This document shows positions 25,774 through 34,675 of a stretch of 64,000 nucleotides of DNA, piece after piece. The notes under the pieces are model-generated. The model searched no databases. It saw only the letters and a program-made list of their open reading frames with translations, and had not been told where the DNA came from. Position 1 is the first letter of the stretch; the number at the start of each line of letters is the position of its first letter. Source of the DNA: JABDII01 sp963815325 (GTDB lineage: Bacteria; Gemmatimonadota; Gemmatimonadetes; Gemmatimonadales; GWC2-71-9); the NCBI GenBank assembly GCA_963815325.1, contig CAWFGG010000002.1:558001-622000 (forward strand). Direction: 5' to 3'. Made by a program: the position numbers and the translations under genes.

Positions 25774-25987
25774 AATCCTATCCTCTTTCATTGGTATTGC
25801 GGACGGCCATCCACCGCCGCCACACCGCTATACTTGTGACTGGTCGGACGGGGGTCATCCCCGTGTCCGCCTTGACTGGCAAGGCGTAGACCACGCGCCG
25901 AGATCCTCTCTAAGCGATTGTAGGTAGTGAGGTTACAAAGCAGTGTCGTGTGCGGGCGAGCATCGTCCGGGCGAGTTTTGTCCTCGA
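25774..25987. other. Divergent intergenic region with two consecutive hairpins
   Basis: Between the outer-membrane protein and SURF1 starts. Two stem-loops lie side by side: 25845-25869 (CGGAC and GGGG arms pairing with CCCC and GTCCG, small internal bulge) and 25868-25886 (CGCCTTG / CAAGGCG, 5-base loop). They could be in a 5' leader of either gene. No RNA family is recognised. Confidence 0.35.
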
Positions 25988-26710
25988 ATGCAGACAACAA
26001 TGTCACTCCGATCAACGCCCGTCCTCGTCGCCATTATCGCCATCGTGACCGTCGCATGTCTGCGCCTTGGACTGTGGCAAGTGAATCGTCTCGGTGAGCG
26101 AAGGGCGGCCAGCGCGATCTCGCTTGCCCGCCGGTCGCTCCCGCCGCTGACCTTGGACGACGGAGGAGCCGCGGATACGCTGGTCGACCGTTGGGTGCGC
26201 GCCGCGGGAGAATTCGATCACACCCATCAAGTGGTCATCCGGGGACGGGTCTACCGAGAGAGTCCAGGGGTCTACGTGGTGACGCCGCTCCGGCTCAACG
26301 GCTCCGATACGGCTGTGCTGGTCAACCGCGGCTTCGTGCCGGCAAGCGACGCCATCACCGTGTCCCTCGACACGCTCGACGAGCCCGGCAAGCGGCAGGT
26401 GACAGGCCTTGCGATCGCGATTCCATCCGGGCCGGATGGCGGCGTCCCGTTGGTGCGCAATGGCACGACGACGTGGAAGCGGCTCGACCTCGCCGCCCTG
26501 AGGGCCCAGCTGCCCTACCCTGTCCTCGGCATTTCGATCCTGGAAGTACCAGACGGCGGACAGCCGCGCTTTCCACGCCGGCTCGAGCCCTTGCCGCTCG
26601 ACGACGGGCCTCACTTGAGTTACGCCATCCAGTGGTTTGCGTTCGGTGCCATCGCGCTGGTCGGCGGGGCGATCCTGGTGACGCGCGAACGGGATCGCCC
26701 CCGAAGCTAG
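25988..26710 (+). CDS. SURF1-family cytochrome oxidase assembly protein
   Basis: 240 residues from the ATG at 25988; ATG at 26000 is an alternative. N-terminal transmembrane helix (about 10-26) followed by RLGLWQVNRLGERRA, the SURF1 signature, then periplasmic beta domain with VYVVTPLRLNGSDTAVLVNRGFVPA, and a C-terminal helix preceded by HLSYAIQWFAFGAIAL. SURF1 helps insert haem a into haem-copper oxidase subunit I. The ba3 oxidase 6 kb upstream or an A-type oxidase elsewhere could be its client. Convergent with the M19 dipeptidase. Confidence 0.93.
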   Translation: MQTTMSLRSTPVLVAIIAIVTVACLRLGLWQVNRLGERRAASAISLARRSLPPLTLDDGGAADTLVDRWVRAAGEFDHTHQVVIRGRVYRESPGVYVVTPLRLNGSDTAVLVNRGFVPASDAITVSLDTLDEPGKRQVTGLAIAIPSGPDGGVPLVRNGTTTWKRLDLAALRAQLPYPVLGISILEVPDGGQPRFPRRLEPLPLDDGPHLSYAIQWFAFGAIALVGGAILVTRERDRPRS

Positions 26711-26720
26711 TCCGGAAGGC

Positions 26721-27968
26721 TCAAGTGCGATCCAACGCCTGGATGGTTGCGGTCGACGGCGGCCGCTCCTGCTGAAGCCGATGAGCCGTCCGTTCCACGG
26801 CTCGGAGTGCACGCAATAGGTTCTCTCCCGCCAGCTTTCGGAGGTCCGCGTCGCTCCACCCGCGACGGACCAGCTCGGCGAACAACGCCGGAAAGGTCGA
26901 TACGTCACCGAGGCCGTCCGGCCCGGCGCCCATCCCGTCGAAATCGCTGCCGATCCCCACATGGTCAGCACCGGCCACGCGTCGCACATGCTCGATATGA
27001 TCCGCGACATCGGCAAGCGTCGCCTTGGGCATCGGATGCGCGGCAGTGTATTCCTGCCAGATCCTGCGCCGCTCGGCCTGAGCGGTCACGCCCTCGAAGA
27101 GCTTCCGGAGCTCCCGCTCCCGCTTGGTGGCGGCCCGCGCCACCTGGGACGAGACGAACTCCGGTACGAAGGTGACCATCACCACACCGCCATTTGCCTG
27201 CAGCTGGCGCAGCACGCTGTCCGGCACATTGCGCGGAACGTCCACCAGGGCCCGGGCCGACGAGTGGGAGAAGATGACCGGCGCTTCCGACGTTGCGATG
27301 GCGTCGTGCATGACGCTGGGGGCGGTGTGGGACAGATCGATCATCATGCCCAGACGGTTCATTTCGCGTAGGACTTCGCGGCCGAAAGCCGTCAATCCGC
27401 CATGTCGTTGCTCATCGAGCGCTGCATCCGCCCAATCCACCGTCACGTTGTGGGTCAACGTCATGTATCTAGCACCCAGGTCGTAGTAGGCGCGCAGGGC
27501 CCCGAGGGAGTTCTCGATGGCATGGCCGCCCTCCATCCCGATGAGCGAGGCGATGCGGCCCTCGCGAAACGCCTGCTCGATGTCATCGGCAGTGAGCGCA
27601 AGGGCAAAGTCGTTGGGGTACTTGGCGGTCAGGCGGCGCGCGATGTCGATCTGCTCGAGCTGCACCCGGGCATAGCCGCTATCCGGAATTTCGCCCGGCA
27701 CGTACACCGACCAGAATTGAGCACCGACCAGTCCCTCCCGCAGCCGTGCGATGTCCGTTTGCCCCGGGGTGCGCTTCGAGAGGTCGTAGGCGTCCACGTC
27801 GAACGCAGCCGGTCGGGATCGCCGAATCTCCCATGGCAAGTCGTTGTGCCCATCGATCAGCGGGGTGGAGCGCAGGATGGCGCGCGCATGCTGCAGCGCT
27901 GAGTCGGATTGCCCGAAGACGGGGGCGGCGAAGACGGAGCAGAGGACAAGGAGGACGGGCAGCCGCAT
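26721..27968 (-). CDS. Exported membrane dipeptidase (peptidase M19)
   Basis: 415 residues from the ATG at 27968 with GAGGAT upstream. Signal peptide about 1-19 (ending VFGQ). The M19 (renal dipeptidase) metal site is complete: LIDGHNDLPW, GMEGGHAIE, MIDLSHTAPSVM, FSHSSARAL and GIGSDFDGM. Two zinc ions in this amidohydrolase-fold family cleave dipeptides, in some members with D-residues at the C-terminal side or beta-lactams. A secreted peptide scavenger fits the amino-acid-degrading theme. Only 11 bases separate its end from SURF1 on the other strand. Confidence 0.95.
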   Translation of the reverse strand: MRLPVLLVLCSVFAAPVFGQSDSALQHARAILRSTPLIDGHNDLPWEIRRSRPAAFDVDAYDLSKRTPGQTDIARLREGLVGAQFWSVYVPGEIPDSGYARVQLEQIDIARRLTAKYPNDFALALTADDIEQAFREGRIASLIGMEGGHAIENSLGALRAYYDLGARYMTLTHNVTVDWADAALDEQRHGGLTAFGREVLREMNRLGMMIDLSHTAPSVMHDAIATSEAPVIFSHSSARALVDVPRNVPDSVLRQLQANGGVVMVTFVPEFVSSQVARAATKRERELRKLFEGVTAQAERRRIWQEYTAAHPMPKATLADVADHIEHVRRVAGADHVGIGSDFDGMGAGPDGLGDVSTFPALFAELVRRGWSDADLRKLAGENLLRALRAVERTAHRLQQERPPSTATIQALDRT

Positions 27969-28086
27969 GAGCGAAGATCCTCGCAAGTAGGGGGTCGGCC
28001 TATTGGATAGCCGCACGAAAGCTAGCCGGGGCCGGGGAAGGAGGATACCGGACCACATTCTCCACCAATGCTGGCGACGTTGGCGA

Positions 28087-28875
28087 CTATCCGGATTGGC
28101 TTCGCCTCCCGGCCAGTCGCATGGCATTCTGGGCCTCGACAGCGCCGCGCCACGGCCCGGCACGATCGATCAAATCCAGTTTGGCCACCACCGCTTCGGG
28201 CAACCGAAGCGGTTGGCCTGTGCCGAACACGAAGCGCTCGGATCCGATGGTGTCGAGCAGCGTGGCCAGATCGTCTTCCGGCGGCCCCCAAACCCAGGCA
28301 ACGTCCCAGGTGATCCGCGCCGACTCGGTGGGCGTGGAGCCGAAATGCACCTGCTCGATGTAACTCCGGTCCGCTCCCGTCACGATGATCCGCACAGCGG
28401 GATTGCGGCGCACGAACGAACGGACATGCCAGGGCGCAAGCTCCGCCGCCCGGTCGTTCGGATGACGTTGCCGCGCATCCTCGAGCCGAACCGCAACGAG
28501 AAGCGGGACACCGGTTACACCGCAGGCGGCCAGCAACTCAGCCAGATGGTCACCGTCGGGGGCCAAGGCGTAGTACTCCGGATCACATCGCACGGCCGGC
28601 ACGCCTCGCTCGAGCGCATCATCGAACGCGGCCCGCCAATTCGGTAACCCCGGATGCACCGCCGGCACGGGCCGGAGCCGGTCGGAATCATTGGTCACGC
28701 CATACAATGGCGCGTTGCCCGCCATCGGATCCCGCCAAAACATGGCCGGCAGATAGCTCACCCACGCCTCGTCGATTCCGACCCGATCCATGGCGTCCAA
28801 TAGCCCGTCGCGGGTGCCCCCGGGCACGTTACGGAACGGGTACGTGCCAAGGAACGCGCTCACATCGATCACCAT
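28087..28875 (-). CDS. PF04909 amidohydrolase-like protein lacking metal ligands
   Basis: 262 residues from the ATG at 28875, one base after the upstream stop. TIM-barrel amidohydrolase-2 layout, but the places of the metal ligands are changed: the first strand reads VIDVSAF where HxH is expected, the histidine strand reads IIVTGADRS, and the late Asp strand reads FVFGTGQPLR. The neighbouring paralogue keeps all of them. It may be a non-catalytic partner of that paralogue or a metal-independent enzyme. Last gene of the six-gene operon, with a 118-base gap to the next gene on the same strand. Confidence 0.8.
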   Translation of the reverse strand: MVIDVSAFLGTYPFRNVPGGTRDGLLDAMDRVGIDEAWVSYLPAMFWRDPMAGNAPLYGVTNDSDRLRPVPAVHPGLPNWRAAFDDALERGVPAVRCDPEYYALAPDGDHLAELLAACGVTGVPLLVAVRLEDARQRHPNDRAAELAPWHVRSFVRRNPAVRIIVTGADRSYIEQVHFGSTPTESARITWDVAWVWGPPEDDLATLLDTIGSERFVFGTGQPLRLPEAVVAKLDLIDRAGPWRGAVEAQNAMRLAGRRSQSG

Positions 28876-28876
28876 G

Positions 28877-29689
28877 TCACGCCCCTCCCGCGGGAAAGGA
28901 TCGCGTAGGAAAGATCCGAGCGGCATTCCGCCAGGCCACCTGCTCCAACTCGGTCGGCGTCAGCAACCGTTCGAGATACCGGAGCTTGGCCCAGCCCGTA
29001 TCCATGGTCAGATCGCATCCGAAGAGCATGCGGTCGACCCCGACCGCATCGACCGTTGCCTCGAGCATGCCACCATCGACTCCGCTGCCGGAGAGATCCA
29101 CGCACACGTTGGGATGAGGCCGAAGCGCCCGAAGCGAATGCAGCCAGTCGCCACCGCCGGCGATGTGGGCCAGGATGAACGACACGTCGGGGTGACGGTG
29201 GGCCAAGGCGCAGAGTTCCACCGCATCCGAGGCCTCCTGATTGGGCCACTCACGGCGCCGGTGCTGCCAGACGTGGTGCAAGATCGGCACGCCATACGCT
29301 TGGGCCATCCGGCAAATCGGATCGAGCAAGGCGTCGTCCGCCCGACGGCTCGCCGCCAACTTGATTCCGATCATTCCGGTGTCCGTCCCCAGCAGCCGGG
29401 CGACCTCCTCGCCCGCATGCGCGGCGAAGTTCGGATTGACGGCAACGTAGCCACGAATCCGACCGGGGTGCGCCCGCATGAGTCCCACGAGTGCATCGTT
29501 ACCGTAGGTCAGGTCGTTGGGAGATGGGAAATAGATCGGCGAGCTACGCCCCCAACTCCCAAGGATCGAGGCGACGTGCACCGAAATGCCCATCTGCTCA
29601 CCCGCACGCATACGACTCGCGTTCCGCTCACGATAATCGGCCCGCGGCGTTTGGTCGTGGTAGAAATGGGCGTGTACGTCGATCAGCAT
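28877..29689 (-). CDS. PF04909 amidohydrolase, metal-dependent
   Basis: 270 residues. Amidohydrolase-2 family (metal-dependent TIM barrel, e.g. decarboxylases and lactonases). Ligands are present: HxH in LIDVHAHFY, then LHHVW, ILAHIAGG and FGCDLTMDTG. No signal peptide, so cytoplasmic. The start overlaps the aminotransferase stop by 7 bases and its stop is one base before the next start. Hydrolysis of a lactone or decarboxylation of a sugar acid would fit the lyase/kinase/aminotransferase neighbours, but the substrate is unknown. Confidence 0.87.
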   Translation of the reverse strand: MLIDVHAHFYHDQTPRADYRERNASRMRAGEQMGISVHVASILGSWGRSSPIYFPSPNDLTYGNDALVGLMRAHPGRIRGYVAVNPNFAAHAGEEVARLLGTDTGMIGIKLAASRRADDALLDPICRMAQAYGVPILHHVWQHRRREWPNQEASDAVELCALAHRHPDVSFILAHIAGGGDWLHSLRALRPHPNVCVDLSGSGVDGGMLEATVDAVGVDRMLFGCDLTMDTGWAKLRYLERLLTPTELEQVAWRNAARIFPTRSFPAGGA

Positions 29690-30900
29690 GAACGGCCCTT
29701 CCCTTGGGGACCATCCCGGACGGCTCCAAGCGCCTCCTCCAACACGCTGAGGGTGCGATCGATCAGCTCGGGATCGTGTGCCATGGACACGAAGTTATAG
29801 GCCGTGCGCTTCCAAAGGATCCCGTGGGCTGCGGCCACCCTGACCACGCCATAACCGGACGGGGGATCGCGAAACTCCAGGTAACACATCTCGGGCATGC
29901 CGCGGACTGCGGAAACTACCGAGGGATGCCGCTCGGCAAGCGTCGTGAGGCCGGCATAGAGCCGGACGCCCAGCTCGCCGAGCCGCCGCGGAACCCGCTC
30001 CGTGACCATGATGCCGACGACCGCCTTCGCTGCAGCGAGAGAGACCTGCTCCGTGGCGAGGGTCGACGAGATCCAGGTCCTCGTTGCGCCCGCCATGATG
30101 TCTCGCCGCCCTCCGACCGCGGCGAGCGGGAATCCATTGCCGAGCGCCTTGCCAACGACCGCCAGGTCCGGCTTGACGCCATAACGCTCGGCCGCGCCGC
30201 CGAGGGCGATCCGGAACGCGGTCTTGATCTCGTCGAAAATGAGCACGGCACCCAGCCGCTCGGTTTCCGTGCGCATTCGGGCGAGCCATTCAACGTCGGG
30301 TTCGCCATCGATAACCGGTTCGATGACGACCGCCGCCAGGTCCGGGCCCAGCCGGCGGAGACACGTAACACTCTGGTCTATGTCGTTGAACGGAATGTGC
30401 TCGTGCAGCGACCGTACCGCACGAGGTACCCCTGGCTCAGACTGGCACCAATCGAGCCACCCGTGATATCCGCAGGTCACGACCCGGTCGCGCCCGGTGT
30501 GCACCCGTGCCAGGCGTACCGCCGCCAGCGTCGCCTCGGCGCCCGTTTTGAGGAAGCGAAGCTGTTCCATCCATGGCATGGACCGCGACAGGAGCGCCGC
30601 CACCTCTTCCTCGAGCAGCGGCGGCAACGGGCCGACAACTCCGGCGGCGATCGCCTCGGAAGCGGCCCGGTTGACCGCGGGATGACCGTACCCCAGCGCC
30701 ACAGCGCCGAGCCCCATGACATAGTCGATGAACTCGCGGCCGCGCTCGTCCCAGATCCGAGCACCGGACGAACGTACGACCCTTGCCGGCACCTCGTTCG
30801 GGTAATCAGGACCGAACAGGGCCTCGAGTCGCTTGCTCCCGGTCGAGGTCTCACCAGGGATGTGCGGCGCAGCCATCCGGCGCGGAGTGTCGGGTGTCAT
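29683..30900 (-). CDS. Class III aminotransferase, glutamate-1-semialdehyde aminomutase-like
   Basis: 405 residues from an ATG overlapping the preceding stop (ATGA). PLP fold-type I subgroup II: IDYVMGLGAVALGYGHP near the N-terminus, GYHGWLDW, LIFDEIKTAFR for the cofactor aspartate and VVGKALGNGFPLAAVGG with the Schiff-base lysine. Close to GSA aminomutase (HemL), but embedded in a carbohydrate-type operon and lacking haem genes around it; related enzymes aminate keto-sugars or amino-alcohols. Not likely to be the cell's HemL. Substrate unknown. Confidence 0.88.
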   Translation of the reverse strand: MTPDTPRRMAAPHIPGETSTGSKRLEALFGPDYPNEVPARVVRSSGARIWDERGREFIDYVMGLGAVALGYGHPAVNRAASEAIAAGVVGPLPPLLEEEVAALLSRSMPWMEQLRFLKTGAEATLAAVRLARVHTGRDRVVTCGYHGWLDWCQSEPGVPRAVRSLHEHIPFNDIDQSVTCLRRLGPDLAAVVIEPVIDGEPDVEWLARMRTETERLGAVLIFDEIKTAFRIALGGAAERYGVKPDLAVVGKALGNGFPLAAVGGRRDIMAGATRTWISSTLATEQVSLAAAKAVVGIMVTERVPRRLGELGVRLYAGLTTLAERHPSVVSAVRGMPEMCYLEFRDPPSGYGVVRVAAAHGILWKRTAYNFVSMAHDPELIDRTLSVLEEALGAVRDGPQGKGRSC

Positions 30901-33659
30901 GCCAGTAACTCGAGCACGCCGAAGCGCTGAGGATCCTGACGATCGCCTCGCAGCCACACCCAGCCACCTCCCCCCGTCCAGGCGAGCTGACCGGCACGAC
31001 GCAAACGCTCGGGAGGCGGCGGCATCTCGTTCACGATGAGGTCAAACCGCACCCGGTCGGCGCCGAGCACCGACTCCCACCACTTCGGAGTCATGCGGAG
31101 GGTCACGCAATAGCCGTCGGCTGTCCGTTGCCATCGACCCTCGGCAGATTGCGCGTCAACCGACACACCTCCAATGCCCAGGAGCCGCACAACTCCGGCT
31201 GACGCTCCGGCGGCGGCATCCGGCACCACGAGAAGTCCGAACACCTCTCGGCCGGCATCCTGTTGCAGATAGACTTGGATGCCATCGGAATGGATGTCGT
31301 CGACCTCATTGTCCAAGAGGAGCGGTGGAGCGTCGGTGGGGCGGAAGTACGGATCTTGCTTTCTCACATCCACCGCGAGGTAGAGTCCATCCCCATTCCA
31401 TTTGAGATACGCCGTTGCGCTGAATGCTTCGGGCCCGGGATACGGTTCCTCACTGCGGCGGTATTGGTCTTCGTGGTCGAGGCTGAGTGGCGCGGAGAAT
31501 TCGAATCCGGCAAGGGAGCCATCGAGCGGCGGAGTGTCCGGCACGAACGGCACCGTCGCTTGAATCAGCATCGGCGGCTCGAGGTCGAGCCGCGCCGGTG
31601 GCGGGGGCGGCGTTTCTCGCAGTCCGCCAAGCTCGATCGTTCCGGCTTCGGACTCGATGCTCCACCCTGAGGCGACTGCGCGATGCCGGTCGACGCCCGA
31701 CTCGGTCTCCACCTCGATATGGCCGGGCGCCACACGGAGGGTGGGAGCCGACCCGGCATGCAGCGACACCACGAGCGTGACAAATCGTACGTCCGAACCG
31801 TCCGCACGAATCACCACGAATTCGGCCGTATCGCCGCTCGGCGGCCTGCCGGGCGCTGCAGCGCGAATCATCGTGCCGTCGAAGGCAAACACCGCGACGA
31901 GCTTCCGCTCGCCGGCCCGTGCCTCAATGACGACCGGCTCATCCGCTCGACAGTCACATTCTTCGACTCCGGTGACGTGATCGCTGGCGAGCGAGCCCGG
32001 ACGCCACGTGGGTGTCGAGGGAAAGGCCATCGTTCCTTCGAAGTGATAGGGAAGCTCTACCACGCGCCGATCCGAGCCTCGGTACTCCATGATATCCAGC
32101 ACGTAAGTAGGGCCGGAAATGACGGTCCGGAGCATGTCCCCGTAGCGGCCGCGCACCCAGCCCCACCGGTCGGCCACATCGAAGGCCTCGCAGGTCGCCT
32201 CACCGGGCAATTGTGACAGCCCATCGAGGCGCGGCGCATTGTGCGCCAGGGTCGAGCGGTACCATGCCAGCGTGTGGGCCACGTAGGACCCGGTGCCAAA
32301 ATCCGGTAGCCACAGTGTGCCATCGGCATAAAGGGTGAGATGCAGTCGGTCAGGGTGTCCGTGCCCCCCGCCGTACGGCCCGCATTCCAGGCTCAGGTAG
32401 CGCCCGTCGTCCCGCAACACGGCCAGCCCCTGCCCCTCCATGAAGACCGACTCGGCCTCCCAACCACTGTCCGGAGGTAATTCCGGCATCATGTCCAACA
32501 GCATCCACCAGGACAAATCCGCCCTGGTTCGTGGCATACCGCTTGGCCCCGGGAGCGACGCCTCGTGCAAGTATGATTCGAATGGCTCGGCCGGCTGGCC
32601 CGGAGTGCGATACAGCTTGGCCAGCCACGATGTGAAGAACCGCTCGGTTTCCGCGTCCCCGGACCCGACCCACGCCATCCCGACTTCCCAGCATTCGAGG
32701 TACATCGGCTGAGCGAGCGACAACCCGAACCGTGAGTCCTTGCGTGCCGGAAAGGTCGTATTCGGCAGGGCCGTGAGTGCAGGGGCCTGGAGCGCCAGAG
32801 TGAGCCGATCCGCCAAGGGCGGCTCAGCGCCGATGTCGATTCCCGCGAGGCGTGCCCACGATACGCCCGTGAGCAGGCCGCGAAGGGCAAAGAGGTGGTA
32901 GTTCTCTCCTTCATACCACATGCCATCGGGACCGTAGCCGCGCCCCAGATGCGCAATCAGGCCGGTCGGACCTTCGATGGATACCTGCGCCAGAGCTTCG
33001 TCTTCAAACCATGCGGCTACTGCGGCAAGCGCGGCATTGTTCCAGGTTTGTCGATTCGAGAATCCTTCGTTGTACTCTCCGATGAGATTCGCGGCCTCGT
33101 CTGCCATGCGGGAAACCGACTCTTCAACCTCGTCCGCGAGGAGGCCACCTTCTCGTAGGAGGAAGGCGCCGGCCATGATGTTGGTCAACCACAGCGATTC
33201 GAGATAGGTCGAGAAGAAAAGCCGGCTCGGGCCCAGCACATTGTCCCGGTTTGGGAACTCGTGATAGCGGGCGCCATACCACTCGAGGAGCTCGAGGGCT
33301 CGCGACACCGACCCTGTGTCATCAGCAAAGACGCCGACCGCGGACAGGTGGGCGATCCGTTCCGCGAGCCAGAGATGTTGAAAGCGCGCCCAGTTCTGGT
33401 CGTGGCGTTCACCGGTCACAGCTGTATGGCACCGTGGACAGCGGTGAGCCGATGGACTCCACGGATCGAAGATCAGGGTTGCGCCATCCGTCGGACATAT
33501 CCCCCCATCCACCGACAGCAGGGCCTTTGCCTCCGGCAGCGGCGGCATACGGGCCAGCAGAGGATCCGCATGTTCGCGCAATCGTGAGCGCAGCCTCCCG
33601 AGGTCTGACGATCCGTTGATAATCTCTCGACGCGCGATCAGGTCGTCCCGACTCAACAT
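30897..33659 (-). CDS. Heparinase II/III-like lyase with C-terminal CBM9-type domain
   Basis: 920 residues from the ATG at 33659 (GGGAGGG upstream, 7-base overlap with the kinase gene). N-terminal alpha/alpha toroid (about 100-400; repeats such as TWNNAALAAVAAWF), with a CPRCH pair near residue 75; then the heparinase II/III beta domain with GGGHGHPDRLHLTLY, DFGTGSYV and STLAHNAPRLDG. C-terminal about 200 residues resemble carbohydrate-binding family 9 (ATAYLKWNGDGLYLAVDV, DDIHSDGIQVYL). No signal peptide, so it would act on an imported oligosaccharide. Uronic-acid polysaccharide lyases use this fold; the substrate here is undefined. Confidence 0.82.
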   Translation of the reverse strand: MLSRDDLIARREIINGSSDLGRLRSRLREHADPLLARMPPLPEAKALLSVDGGICPTDGATLIFDPWSPSAHRCPRCHTAVTGERHDQNWARFQHLWLAERIAHLSAVGVFADDTGSVSRALELLEWYGARYHEFPNRDNVLGPSRLFFSTYLESLWLTNIMAGAFLLREGGLLADEVEESVSRMADEAANLIGEYNEGFSNRQTWNNAALAAVAAWFEDEALAQVSIEGPTGLIAHLGRGYGPDGMWYEGENYHLFALRGLLTGVSWARLAGIDIGAEPPLADRLTLALQAPALTALPNTTFPARKDSRFGLSLAQPMYLECWEVGMAWVGSGDAETERFFTSWLAKLYRTPGQPAEPFESYLHEASLPGPSGMPRTRADLSWWMLLDMMPELPPDSGWEAESVFMEGQGLAVLRDDGRYLSLECGPYGGGHGHPDRLHLTLYADGTLWLPDFGTGSYVAHTLAWYRSTLAHNAPRLDGLSQLPGEATCEAFDVADRWGWVRGRYGDMLRTVISGPTYVLDIMEYRGSDRRVVELPYHFEGTMAFPSTPTWRPGSLASDHVTGVEECDCRADEPVVIEARAGERKLVAVFAFDGTMIRAAAPGRPPSGDTAEFVVIRADGSDVRFVTLVVSLHAGSAPTLRVAPGHIEVETESGVDRHRAVASGWSIESEAGTIELGGLRETPPPPPARLDLEPPMLIQATVPFVPDTPPLDGSLAGFEFSAPLSLDHEDQYRRSEEPYPGPEAFSATAYLKWNGDGLYLAVDVRKQDPYFRPTDAPPLLLDNEVDDIHSDGIQVYLQQDAGREVFGLLVVPDAAAGASAGVVRLLGIGGVSVDAQSAEGRWQRTADGYCVTLRMTPKWWESVLGADRVRFDLIVNEMPPPPERLRRAGQLAWTGGGGWVWLRGDRQDPQRFGVLELLA

Positions 33660-34675
33660 GAGCGAACACCCTCCCATGACCATTCGACGGGCAGCACCGT
33701 CATGCCCAGCCCCTTCACGGCCTCGATCAGCGGTGCCGGATCGTCAGGCATCACGAAGAACATCGATCCTCCTGCGCCTGCACCGGCCGCCTTGCCCCCC
33801 AAGGCACCGGCGCTTGTTGCAGCGGCTTCCAGCTTCTTCATGAGGTCCGTCTGCATCCCAGGATCGAGAGCTTGCTGACACCGCCAATTCCTGCTCAGGA
33901 GCAGGGCAACGCGTTCGAGATCCCCGGAGGCCAGCGCCTCAGCCATGGCGTACGCGAGATCTTTGAGTTCGAGGAGCGCTTCGGTGACTGCGGGGGCGCC
34001 GTCGTCGTACGCCGTCATTACCCGCGTGATGGTATTGCCCGATAGGCGCGACTGACCTGTATAACACAGCACGGTCTGCCGCGCGAGAGCCGACGCAAAA
34101 TCCATGTCCAGTTGAAGCGGCCGCACCGATACCTCGGGGTCCAGGAATTCGAATAGGTGGAACCCTCCGAATGCGGCGGCGTACTGGTCCTGTTTCCCTC
34201 CGGCGACGCCAGCGACCTCCGCCTCGGCCTTCCGGGCCAGCTCCGCGAGCTCTTTCGCCGAGGCATCCGTCCCGTTTGCGCTCGTCAGCACTCGGGCCAA
34301 CGCAACATCGACTGCCCCCGAGCTACCAAGACCGGATCCCGGTGGAGCATCGCAGTTGGTCTCCAGGGAAAACGGCGGGTCAACGCGCGTGACCCGAAGG
34401 GCCGCTCGGAGCAACCGGAGCTTGCCCGACTGGCCCAGTTGATCGAGTCGCGCGCCGTGGACTTCTTCACGGAGATCACGCGACTTGAGCCTGATTCCCT
34501 GCCCTCCGTGCACCCACCGGGCAGTGGCGGACAACCGGATGGCCACGTTGACCACGGCGCCGCCTTCCACCGTCGAGAAGGGCGGAACATCGGTCCACCC
34601 TCCGGCCAGATCCAGTCGCAGCGGGGCGCAGGCTCGATACCCCTGGCCGAGGCTGCTCAGGGTTCGACCCGCCAT
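33653..34675 (-). CDS. GHMP-family sugar kinase
   Basis: 340 residues. N-terminal APLRLDLAGGWTDVPPF and GGAVVNVAI, ATP-binding motif CDAPPGSGLGSSGAV, and a C-terminal glycine-rich GGKAAGAGAGGSMFF. These match the GHMP kinase subgroup that includes D-glycero-D-manno-heptose 7-phosphate kinase and fucose/arabinose 1-kinases. No heptose or LPS genes are nearby, so a sugar 1-kinase in the same catabolic or salvage pathway is likelier. The start overlaps the binding-protein gene by 19 bases; it overlaps the lyase start by 7. Confidence 0.88.
   Translation of the reverse strand: MAGRTLSSLGQGYRACAPLRLDLAGGWTDVPPFSTVEGGAVVNVAIRLSATARWVHGGQGIRLKSRDLREEVHGARLDQLGQSGKLRLLRAALRVTRVDPPFSLETNCDAPPGSGLGSSGAVDVALARVLTSANGTDASAKELAELARKAEAEVAGVAGGKQDQYAAAFGGFHLFEFLDPEVSVRPLQLDMDFASALARQTVLCYTGQSRLSGNTITRVMTAYDDGAPAVTEALLELKDLAYAMAEALASGDLERVALLLSRNWRCQQALDPGMQTDLMKKLEAAATSAGALGGKAAGAGAGGSMFFVMPDDPAPLIEAVKGLGMTVLPVEWSWEGVRSC

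Noticed and set aside
29683..30900. Class III aminotransferase as the housekeeping HemL
   Set aside because: Although GSA-like, it sits inside a carbohydrate-type operon with overlaps on both sides and no haem genes nearby; a pathway-specific aminotransferase is more likely.
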